Under the pieces are notes generated by a model, which was not told the origin of the DNA, made no database searches, and saw only the letters and a list, made by a program, of their open reading frames with translations. From Perkinsus olseni (Eukaryota; Perkinsozoa; Perkinsida; Perkinsidae), in contig JABANP010000006.1 in the NCBI GenBank assembly GCA_013115135.1, positions 310,001 through 374,000 of the forward strand: a DNA stretch of 64,000 nt, written 5' to 3'. The translations under genes were made by a program, and so were the position numbers. Positions within the stretch are counted from its first letter, which is position 1; every line of letters begins with the position of its first letter. Of this stretch, positions 24,101 through 32,859 are shown piece after piece.

Positions 24101-24673
24101 GAACTGGAGTATTCCAAGTGGAAGGCTGACAATTTCGAACCCACCGATGTGAGCTTTTCGTCAAGATGCCAGTTCGTCCCTCCGCTTCCTCGCAGAAGCA
24201 GGGTTGCTAACGGGGATGGCTTGCGGCTCTCAAATTAGTTGAACGCGCACACCACGTTTTCGATAAGGTTTGAACCAGGTACCAGAGCCCCTGACTGATG
24301 TGGAGAAGGCTGACTTCCTGCAGACTTTGACCGGCGTCGCTGTGTCCAGTGATGCATTCTTCCCGTTCCGGTAGCTCCGCGCGTTACGAGCTTTTATTAA
24401 CGATTCGCGATAAATGCTCGTGCTTCTCTACCAAAGCTTCCTCTTCTGTGTCAGTGACTCCATTGATGTTTGCAGCCGCTACGGAGTCACCAGCGTGGTC
24501 CAGCCTGGTGGATCAGTTGCTGATGCCGAGGTCATAGAGGCTTGCGATCAGTAAGGCGGTGATCTCATCCATGCGAGGCGTCTAGGCATTTGCAGGCTGC
24601 TTCTGTCATCCTGATCTCTGTCAGATACTCGATGACGATGGCTTTCTCTAACCTGAGGTTATTCCACCACTAG
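21115..24673 (+). CDS. ATIC: Bifunctional IMP cyclohydrolase / AICAR transformylase
   Basis: Catalyses the last two steps of de novo IMP synthesis. The ATG at 21115 starts [14 protein letters not shown], with no stronger Met upstream in frame. About 20 exons follow. The N-terminal MGS-like IMP cyclohydrolase domain has [90 protein letters not shown] and [14 protein letters not shown]. The transformylase domain has [40 protein letters not shown] (the catalytic Lys-His pair), [83 protein letters not shown] and the terminal [11 protein letters not shown], stop at 24673. The pathway is missing in apicomplexans. One intron (22088-22329) contains an antisense tRNA gene. Confidence 0.95.
22110..22182 (-). 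tRNA. Initiator tRNA-Met (CAU), nested in an ATIC intron
   Basis: The minus strand folds as a full cloverleaf: a seven-pair acceptor beginning with an A:U pair, an anticodon loop CTCATAA closed by three G:C pairs, and a T arm with loop ATCGAAA. A1:U72, the GGG/CCC anticodon stem and A at T-loop positions 54 and 60 are the marks of eukaryotic initiator tRNA rather than elongator tRNA-Met. A TTTTTTT pol III terminator follows on the minus strand (complement of 22091-22097). No intron is needed. The host intron is read on the opposite strand. Confidence 0.93.
22962..23001. repeat. Hairpin holding an ATIC 5' splice site in its loop
   Basis: Arms at 22962-22972 (in the exon) and 22991-23001 (in the intron) are perfect 11-bp reverse complements. 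The GTAAG donor at 22978 lies in the 18-nt loop. Confidence 0.75.
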
Positions 24674-25860
24674 TATTGTGAACGAATCATGTTCTTATAA
24701 TTTATGAGCAGACTTTTTCTAATGAGTTTCGCAGTGGAGGCCACTGTCGAGTTAGCACTATTTCAAGCCCCTCGAAGAGCCCGTGCAGTTGTAGGTATAA
24801 ACGTGGGTCGAATTTGATACTCACGTGACGTAAGTCGCGTCACTAGTGTGTACTGTCTCCATCATTACCGTGACACCAGTTCACTTCGTACCAGTCGTAA
24901 TAGCTTCTCACGTGACCATTCCGCGACTATCGCAAGTCGCAGGCGCTCTCAGAGGATATCGTCATGAGAGAATTGCATTTGGACGGTTCACAGATAAGGC
25001 CATCTTAGAAAGACGAGTCTGGCTGAGGCTCGCTGGCACTATCACGGGAGCATCCTGGCAATTTCGAAAGAGCGCAACTTGCCTCCTTGAAAAATCGCAA
25101 TGCTCTCGTGAGGGTAGCACGTGCGCAAGATGATCGTCTATGGGCATACCTAACAAATCTTGCGGATTACGTCGGCTGCTCTTGAGTGGGCGCTGTCGTT
25201 GAACTGCTTTCGTCGATTTGCCAGCTAGTTATAAACACTGCTTTCGTGGAATTGTTTGCGCTTCGTTAGAACGAGCCATGGGCTTGATCGTCGCGTCTCC
25301 ACCTGAACTGATACCCTTGGGGCTAAGTTCATCGGGGTAGTGTGATTTCTCGGCGTGTTCGAGTGATGTACGGTTACGGTCAAAGCTTAGTTGTTTCTGA
25401 CATGATTGTCTGCGGAGCGGGAGCATCGGAGCCAGCAGCGGGGGAAGGGCGGGAAGATTGGATGGCTGGTGGTTGCAAAACGACAATGGTGCTGCTGACC
25501 ATCACGATCAAAGTTCAGGACGAAGTGAGCTGAACCAAGACATTCAAGACAGGATGGCTGCTGAGTGTGCGGTTTTATGCTCACTGGATAACCAGAGCAT
25601 GCTGTGTGATAGAGATGGACATAAATGTAGTCGGGGTCGAACGGAAGCGCTATGCCCCTGGTTAATGGGCCGCGGCTCGCATCTGGTAGTGTTCCTTATA
25701 GACAAAACAAGCCTGTCGTTGGCTCAGCTGAAGAGGGGTCGCTTTGGAACACGCTGTCTGCTATAGACCGGAAGCGGCCGCGATTCCCTGAATTATGGGT
25801 TTCGTCGTTCTTTTGATTTGCTTGTCACGACCATTTGAGCATTGTTATGCTTCGGGTGAG
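24674..25860. other. About 1.2 kb with no firm gene
   Basis: Follows the ATIC stop. At 24820-24846 a partly palindromic CACGTGACGTAAG-type sequence occurs, but I cannot assign a function. Plus-strand frames at 25340-25770 could be 5' exons of the next zinc-finger gene (one has a Cys-rich stretch, AECAVLCSLDNQSMLCDRD), but no splice chain is convincing. Confidence 0.4.
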
Positions 25861-25888
25861 GGGCTCCGATATAATGGGCTTACTCTCA

Positions 25889-26110
25889 GGTCCGCTGGGG
25901 TACTTCTTCTGCCTCCAGTGCTCTGTATCCTTCAAGAAGCTCAGCCATATCCAGGTCCACTGGGACACGTGCGATTGCCATGAGAACGGGTAGAACTCGA
26001 GAAGCTGTTTAAATGAGATGACGAATACGCCGTTACATACTTATCTATCTCAGGAACGGATCGAGAGACGTCAGGGCGCCGCCACTACAGCCCTTGAAAG
26101 CGTGAGGGTT
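25889..26110 (+). CDS. C2H2 (U1-like) zinc-finger exons, type A, divergent copy A0
   Basis: After an acceptor ending CTCTCAG, an exon encodes GYFFCLQCSVSFKKLSHIQ then VHWDTCDCHENG: a C-x2-C-x12-H finger with a later His. A GTAGAAC donor and a TATCTCAG acceptor join it to ERIERRQGAATTALES, a charged helix. This finger-then-charged-helix order is that of genes A1 and A2 further right, so this looks like the 3' half of a diverged member. The 5' exons are not identified. Confidence 0.5.
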
Positions 26111-27069
26111 TCGGCGTCGCTTACTTACAGTACGACTTCTTCAGAGCGGATCTCGTCGTGAAGAGCGAGGTTGTCGACGGTGAAGTTGATTACACACAGC
26201 CAGACGAAGACCAGTGCAGTTTGGTAGGATCCAATGGAGGGGTATACCAGAGCTCTTTTTGGTTGCCAGGTTGACCTGTGCAGCTCTGACGAAGAGATAG
26301 ATGGCGGGCGGAGCAACGATTATGTGAGCTCTCGTCTTAGGGTGCGCGTCATGACGTGTATGCGCGTCGAACCGAGTAATAAAACTTGATCGCAGTTGAG
26401 CTTGCACGGACTGAAGCAGGCGTCCCGTTCGAGAATCTATAGTATCTGGTGAAGTCTGGTTTAGCGTACGTGTCTCGTCCAGCAACGTGCGTAACAATGG
26501 TTCTTTGGCGGAAACTGAACGATAATTGGTATGTACTTCTGGCGGGATTAGATATATAGGGATATCTGGCCACCTAGTCACTACACTGTAGTAGGGAAAC
26601 TGTTGTAGCATGACTGGCTCGTCTCGATAGATAAATCCAAGCCCCCTGCCCATTCCCGCGAGGAGGAGGAATCAGACTGAGCTTGACAAGGTTAGAAGTG
26701 ATGCATCAGATGATTGTACCAGGCGAGCTAGCCTACAGATTGGCGCTGTAAGGGTACGGACGAAGGCGAGCAGTAGCAGTAGTAGCCCAGAGGGAACATA
26801 CAAGAGCGCCTCATCTGCTGCCATGGGAGTAAGTCCCAGGGTACTATAGCAACCCACTATAGCAGGCCACTGGTGAGGGCAGTCTATGCACTACACTGAG
26901 TGCGTATCATCGTTTTGACTCAAAATGTAAATCCATCGACGCAGTTAGATTAGAACAACTCTGACAGGAAAATTCTGCGTGGGTTGATAGCCGAGCATTC
27001 TCGTCCTTACCTTTTCGTTACGCCCATCAGTTTTCGAGTTCCATAGCAGCATGTGATCGCCGGGCTTGC

Positions 27070-28087
27070 CTAGATGTATGATGAGTCCGTCGCCAATCCT
27101 CAGGATTTTGACCGCGCCAGTACACCTTCAACTTATTGCCCTTCGGATTTTGGATCGCCGAGGGTCCCTCCGCTCCCCGGGTTCCCATCTAGATCGGCAC
27201 CCGATCTCGGAAGTGCTGGGTTCTGGACCGAACATAAACAAGCGCGGCGCAGGGTGAGCTCCATACGGGACTGACTTCGGTTCTTGAGTCGTTTGGAGGC
27301 AGAGTCTTTGAGGAGTATGAAATTGACTGATAAGTATTGCAGAACATCTGCTTCCCGATCTATGCACAACTTCCGCTTCTTCGGCGTGGATAGGGTTAGG
27401 TGGAAGCGGAACCACTCGTTGCTTTGGGTGAATCATCTCTTGTCAGAGGTCGGCTGCTTCGACGACCGCTGTATTGAGACCAGCTAAACCTAGCTCGCCT
27501 CCCGATCCGGCGAGAATCGGCTTGCGATTAGAACCGCGTGGGAGGACTCGCAGGTCATGCGATAACTCCATCGTTCTGAGGCCTGCCCCCGTCCGAGATG
27601 CTACGCAAACGGGAAAGAAGGGTGAGTTTATCGTATAACGGCCGACGGGAGTAGCAGGAAAAACTGAGGAATAAGTGATTGAATACCTGTCCTCATCGCA
27701 GGGTCTGGATTAAGAGTCCTCCGAAGTCCCGTGTCAGAATCAGCTGGTAGTTGCAGCTCAACTAGTAGGTCTGTGTCGTTTTAGTGTCGCTCCGCCGAAC
27801 CAAAATCCCCGCTGCCGAGAGTACCGAAAGATTGGGATGAAAAGGACTCGAGGTTCGCCTGTGAGGATTGTATTAGGAGAAAAAGGTAAGGGTGGAGTTG
27901 AGCTGGATCAGTACTCCTATTATTCCGGTTCGCCTTGAGTAGGAGTGATGGCTGGACCTGCACCTTGTGTGAGATGGACCTGTGGAGTCCTGGGGAAGTC
28001 GCGCTACACGAGACTTCGAAACGCCATCAGAAGGGAGTTGGCTATAAAATATGGGAAAATATTGAGGGCTTCATCAAACGGCGGTAA
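27070..28087 (+). CDS. C2H2 (U1-like) zinc-finger protein, type B, copy B1
   Basis: An exon near 27074-27252 (FDRASTPSTYCPSDFGSPR ... APDLGSAGFWTEHKQARRR) precedes a GTGAGC donor. The conserved 3' part has an exon with SAEPKSPLPRVPKDW, DEKDSRFACEDCIRRK (27788-27890), then WTCTLCEMDLWSPGEVALH with ETSKRHQK, a C-x2-C-x12-H-x5-H finger, and the terminal KIWENIEGFIKRR, stop at 28085-28087. Copy B2 has the same two-exon ending about 2.0 kb away. Such fingers (zf-C2H2_JAZ/U1 type) commonly bind RNA or structured nucleic acid; the function here is unknown. Middle exons (27280-27780) and the start are uncertain. Confidence 0.6.
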
Positions 28088-28256
28088 GGCTCACAGGTCG
28101 ATATAGGGCCGAGTTCCAGTCACTGGTTGGGGGGCGTTCTCTGAAAGCTGGGCAATATGTCTCTTCGTACCCGAGCTTCTCAGCATTATATACTGGTCGT
28201 CTTTATTCACTTGACAGATGACTGTTCTCATGCCCGTTCACCATTGGATCGTTGTG

Positions 28257-29173
28257 ATGAATAAGCGTGATGCAGTCAACAGCTCTCGCTGCGGTATATC
28301 ACCGGTGGAATCCTTGGGTTCGTGGTTTCGAGTCTGATTGTGATCTGAAAGACTCCGAATGCCTAATGAGTTACAAGGTCATCATCCTCCAGTCTTCCTT
28401 TGATGAGATCGATCGACTTGTTGTCGCTCAGGCATTCAAACGACTTGAGGCAGTTGGGAGTAATTGAAACAGCGGCAAAGACTCTACTATGCACTATGTG
28501 TGATGTGCCCTTGCAGAGTTACTATGACGTAAGCTTCGTATGACTTGTCGCTCGAGGTCTCTATGCGGTGGTCGCTAGGCAACGAGCCATGTGAATTCTT
28601 CCAAGCACTTCGAATATTCTCAACACTATGCATGGTGGCTAGATGCGAGAGCTGTATTCACGGGAGAGAATACCTCGGGGTAAGTTGATGTCCCGGGTAA
28701 TCCACCCGTTGAATATCACATGCCGGGTTGTTCTCTCAGTGTGGATCGCCAGTGGCGAGCTGTCGCTACCTACCTTCTCAAGGACATGCCTGACCCTAAG
28801 CGACTCATCGATGAGGAGGGGATAATCCCGGGTAGTACGATCTGCCGCACCTATTATCCGAGGTTCGGATGTTGAAGTTTCTCTATTCGCGTGTGGCTCT
28901 CGATTACTGACCCTTTCATCGACTCTCCCCGTACATACTTTCTTTCAGTTGATAATTCTACAAGCATCGCTAAGTGTTGCTTTCGTTGCGACTTGTGCGG
29001 CAGCACATTAGACTGCCTTTCCCGAGTGCAGGAGCACGTCGCTTCACGGGGACACCTGAAAAAGTGAGTGCTCTATAGTCGGAGTTGCCCCGCGTGACTC
29101 TTTCCCACTCAGGAAAAGATGGAGCGAGTGGGAGGCTGAAGTCAGCTCTAGTAAACGTATGCGCTCAAATTAG
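28257..29173 (+). CDS. C2H2 (U1-like) zinc-finger protein, type A, copy A1
   Basis: Conserved exons: QWRAVATYLLKDMPDPKRLI (about 28750-28832), then CCFRCDLCGSTLDCLSRVQ with EHVASRGHLKK (about 28975-29063, a C-x2-C-x12-H-x5-H finger), then after an intron (29064-29112) KRWSEWEAEV to a TAG at 29171-29173. Copy A2 repeats all three blocks in the same order. The 5' end is uncertain; an ATG at 28257 is one possible start. It sits between B1 and B2 on the same strand. No nuclear localisation signal stands out, apart from the basic end SSSKRMRSN. Confidence 0.6.
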
Positions 29174-29330
29174 GCGCTCCAGCGCATTGCTCATTCCCAG
29201 TGTGTGGCTACTGTGACCAAGGCCGGATGTAAATGTTTTTTGTCACTCCGCTTATTTGACTTGGCGGGTTTTGCTGAAGACCAATCCCATTAGGGCTACC
29301 AGCCCGTGTGGTTTCCTGATGCCGGATGGA

Positions 29331-30099
29331 CATCCCCTCGTATCCTCGTCCTCATCCAGCCGTTTCGTTCATTACCCGTCATCAGCAGTTCATGTTTAGC
29401 TTGATGTCGGCCTTGGGTTGTGGTCATGGGTATTCTCGACTTGTGCGTTATCCGATCTCCGCATCCAGTCCAAATCGCCATCTCCCATCAGGTTTCAGTT
29501 TTTTTTGGTTTCCCGCTAGTAATTAAGGCTGGCAATCAACATGTGGGCACCCTCTTGTCGGACCGACAGCTATGTAGTTAAGGACTGTGATAGCCTGTGT
29601 GGCGACGGCTCTTATCTTTTGGCCGTCACTAAGAGAACAACCAGCGAAGCTTTGGTGCTGTGGAGGGGTGGACATATGCATACGTCGGTGAGTCCTGCCC
29701 GTGGTTCGAACTTCGAACTCAGTTTACCACATTCAATTTTTTTGCTATGTTTGGCAGCAACCGTATGAGAAATCATCAGCCACGCTACCCAAAGTACCGA
29801 TGAACTTCTCGGAAGCGGATGAGCGGTTTGCCTGTAAGGACTGCTTCATGCAACGCGGGTGAGTCGGGACTGGGAATGGCATCACCGAACCTCTGACCAA
29901 GTAATCAGCATGGGCTCTCCGCGTATGCTGCCTGCCACGGCTCACTTTCTTCAGGGACAACAACTTCGTCTGCTTGCTGTGTGATATGGAGTTTTGGGGC
30001 GAGGCTGATCTTCGGTTCCATTCAACCACTCGACGCCATCAGAAGGCGTCACGGAACAAGGTGTGGGAGAATATTGAGACTTTCATACAGATGAGGTAG
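29331..30099 (+). CDS. C2H2 (U1-like) zinc-finger protein, type B, copy B2
   Basis: Conserved 3' exons: LPKVPMNFSEADERFACKDC (to the donor at 29859), then DNNFVCLLCDMEFWGEADLR with FHSTTRRHQK (from 29955; C-x2-C-x12-H-x5-H) and KVWENIETFIQMR, TAG at 30097-30099. The match to B1 covers the Cys-pair exon, the finger and the WENIE tail. An ATG at 29331 (MDIPSYPRPHPAVSF) could be the start, but the exons between 29520 and 29760 are unresolved. Confidence 0.6.
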
Positions 30100-30202
30100 C
30101 GCCTGCTTGGCCATTAAGACGCTGAATCTCTCGTGTGTCATAACGTGGGAGTATGTGCGTGCGTATACTTGTATTCTTCTGATAAACTAGCGTGTTCTGG
30201 TA

Positions 30203-31003
30203 GTGTGCGGATTCCGCAATTCTGGGTTCTTTTTCCGAGCTTACTCCTCGCTGCTGGCAGCACACTTGAACTCCGCTGCCAGCAGCGAGGGAACTCCGGG
30301 AGTTCTACCTAGGATCATGTGCATGTCCGTGCAAAGAAATAATGAGCGGCGAATGATAGTCCCACGCTCGGCTCCCGTGGTGTTGTTCAGGTACGGTGAT
30401 AGCCTTTCTCAGCTCGGTGTTGTGCAAACTGCGGCTGGAACATTGAGATGTGTGCATTGCGAGAAACCACTACCGAGCTACTACGATGTAAGTTTCCAGT
30501 TTGATACGCACAATTCTTGGCTATTCTGTATGTAGGCTGCTCGACACGTGAACACGAGAGCTCATGATGACTACATGAAACACGCTTTCTGGCATTGTGA
30601 AGCGCAGGCGATTCACGACGGGATGGGGTGGAGGTAGGATGCGTCTTGCGCCCTCTCGCCGTTTTCTTCAGTGAAGGGATTCTCAGGCGAAGTGAAGCAG
30701 CGCAACATCTCTTACGTGACATGCCAGACCCGTCTAGACTAATGCGGGAGCAGTACATTGCCCCTAGTAAGCACTGCCACCGTCGATCTGCGATCCAATC
30801 AGTGTCTCATCACTCGTCAGCTCGCGACAGCTGCTTCGTCTGTAAACTTTGTGGGACGCGACTCGACTGTGTGGCCCGCATACAGGAACACATTGCCTCG
30901 AAAAAGCACACCAAGAAGTGAGCAAGATGTCGTGAGACCGCCTCAGGAGTTCTCTGTTTGTCTCAGACGACGATGGATGCGATATGAAATGAAGCGGGAA
31001 TAG
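30203..31003 (+). CDS. C2H2 (U1-like) zinc-finger protein, type A, copy A2
   Basis: Repeats the A1 order: SEAAQHLLRDMPDPSRLM (about 30690-30748), a short intron, SCFVCKLCGTRLDCVARIQ with EHIASKKHTKK (about 30830-30918), an intron, and RRWMRYEMKRE ending with a TAG at 31001-31003. The 5' part has exon candidates near 30320-30490 (GTLRCVHCEKPLPSYYD, another Cys pair). The start is uncertain. A perfect 16-bp hairpin lies in its 5' region and another just after its stop. Confidence 0.6.
30246..30290. repeat. Perfect 16-bp hairpin, 13-nt loop
   Basis: Arms 30246-30261 and 30275-30290 are exact reverse complements. The hairpin is GC-rich and lies in the 5' region of zinc-finger gene A2. Confidence 0.85.
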
Positions 31004-31041
31004 CGGGTCTTTGCGGCCGTAATGTCTTTCTAGAGCCAGTG

Positions 31042-31084
31042 CGACTCTGACACGAGCAATCGGTGGAGGCTCGTGTCAGAGTCG
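31042..31084. repeat. Perfect 16-bp hairpin, 11-nt loop
   Basis: Arms 31042-31057 and 31069-31084 are exact reverse complements. It lies 39 bases after the stop of zinc-finger gene A2. No T run follows on either strand, so it is not a bacterial-type terminator. Confidence 0.85.
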
Positions 31085-31346
31085 GTCCGTCACCGCAACT
31101 CTTTAGGATGTGCTTTTTCATCGCTAGCATATGCTACTACCATCTATTCCGTCATCAAATATATCGCCATTCATCGGTGTTCACGGGAGGTCTGTTATGT
31201 TCAGTACATGAATTCGAAAGGGATCTAGTCGGGTTGATGGGACTGACCGCTTGTGCGTTACGACTCGAGGAAGGTAGTAACCTAGAGCTGAGGATTCGAG
31301 AGAAGTGAGTTTTAAAGGTTCTCGCAGTTATACTATTCAGTTAACA

Positions 31347-32108
31347 ATGGAAAAGTGGCAACTCTTTCTGACCATTTACTTGATGGTGGTACCAGCTCGA
31401 CCGATGTTGCTTCCTCCAGGGAGAGGTCTTGAACTTCGCCAAGCACGTCCATCGAATTTCACAATCCCACCCGGGTGCGGGCCCACCACTAGGGTCGACA
31501 ATTTAACGTACTGTATGACTGGTTCATTGGACTTGGGTAGGGAGTGGATAGTCGACCTAAATATGCATTTTTTCGACGTCTTCGTGAACAACAGCGTGAA
31601 TTTTGGATTGGACTTCGCCGTCGAGGACGTCGGTACCGCTCAGTATCTGAAAGTCAACACCGGTGGCAGCGCCACTGTTGTGAAGTACGACTTTCTCCAC
31701 GATTGGCGTCCCGGAGACTTTGTGGGCGCGGTGACAATCGGAACGAAGGGTGGCAGCACTAGGTTCGATAACAGCACTCAGAAGTTCGTTGCCAACTTCG
31801 AGGTATTCGGTGACGTTGACATTTTCACCCAAGGACGGAAGTTCATGAGCATGCCTTTCTCTACACCTTTCGGGTATGCGGTCTTGGGTCAGAACTTTGA
31901 CGTCGAGTTCAACGCATCCGTCGTTGCTACAGGTGGGGACGAGGAAGCAAACAGTAGACTGAATTTCTCCATGGCGTTGAGCACGTTGAGCGGTTCCGTC
32001 TTAAATTGGCATGTCTACAGTGGGTTGGATTTACACATTTGGTGGCAGAAGTACGGGGGATACAACGTAACTATCCCTTTTGTTGACCGAGATTTTCAAC
32101 TCCGATGA
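31347..32108 (+). CDS. Secreted protein of unknown family, single exon
   Basis: The ATG at 31347 gives 253 residues with an N-terminal signal peptide (MEKWQLFLTIYLMVV, likely cut before ARPMLLPPG). The mature part is rich in beta-strand-like alternation (SVNFGLDFAVEDVG, GSATVVKYDFLHDW, VANFEVFGDVDIF) and has several N-x-S/T sites (NNSVN, NSTQK, NASVV, NFSMA, NVTIP). It has only two cysteines and no C-terminal anchor. There are no introns, unlike the neighbours. I do not recognise a family; a secreted lipid-binding or adhesin-like fold is conceivable but unsupported. It begins a run of three secretory-pathway genes on the plus strand. Confidence 0.75.
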   Translation: MEKWQLFLTIYLMVVPARPMLLPPGRGLELRQARPSNFTIPPGCGPTTRVDNLTYCMTGSLDLGREWIVDLNMHFFDVFVNNSVNFGLDFAVEDVGTAQYLKVNTGGSATVVKYDFLHDWRPGDFVGAVTIGTKGGSTRFDNSTQKFVANFEVFGDVDIFTQGRKFMSMPFSTPFGYAVLGQNFDVEFNASVVATGGDEEANSRLNFSMALSTLSGSVLNWHVYSGLDLHIWWQKYGGYNVTIPFVDRDFQLR

Positions 32109-32859
32109 GGATATGTACATTTTGCCGTTCTTCACCCGAGTTTAACGTTCTCTTCTTTTGGAAGTTATCTCTTATGCCGAAGCCAGGCTATGCCCATGTG
32201 ACGCTCGTAGAAGGTGCATCGGAGAATAGTGTTCACGGGTAGCCGAATCTTCGAACTCGTTATCTTGTCACAAGTATCATTGAGTTATTCTGTCTCCTTT
32301 GGGAGGAGCTGAGCTTTATACGCTATTCAAGGAACATGCGTCGCAGCTCAGAATGTTCAGAAACCTCGACTGGAGCCAATTTAGTGGCGTATACGTGAGG
32401 GAGATATGTCTTGATTTAAATTGTTTGATCTGAAGATCTCTTGGGTTGTAAATGGGCGATCTGTGCTAAAGCGGTTTCTCATGGGATAACCTTAATATGA
32501 TTCGCATCCATGTGCAGAGGTATTAAAGAAAAGTTCTCTGCTACATCAGAAGCTTAATCAACAACATGGCTCCGTGATGTCGCGACAACCGGTCTACGCT
32601 TTGTGTTCAATTTGTGTGATTTTGTATCCTCTAGAAGATACCTCACTGAAGATGCCCGCTTAGTTCATATTGCTGTTCACATGAGATTTGTTAACATCTG
32701 TCTCACTTCAGATGAGTGAGACGTATGTCCAGTATCCGTTGAGTATTCACCAGATGAGAGTCTCAACTTGTGACATCTCTCCGGATGAATGCGCCTCAAC
32801 TTGAGACGTCCTGTAGGTAGCTAGTTCGCTCGCTATATTTGGTAGCTTTTTCTAGTTAC
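32109..32859. other. Intergenic between two secreted-protein genes
   Basis: No exon seen. Around 32700-32815 there are related short words (GTCTCAC/AGTGAGAC inverted pair, then CTCAACTTGTGACATC and CTCAACTTGAGACGTC) that look like degenerate local repeats in the upstream region of the mucin-like gene. Confidence 0.5.

Noticed and set aside
26141..26653. 170-codon minus-strand frame between zinc-finger genes
   Set aside because: No motif and no splice support; surrounding genes are all plus strand and plus-strand exon-like stretches overlap it.
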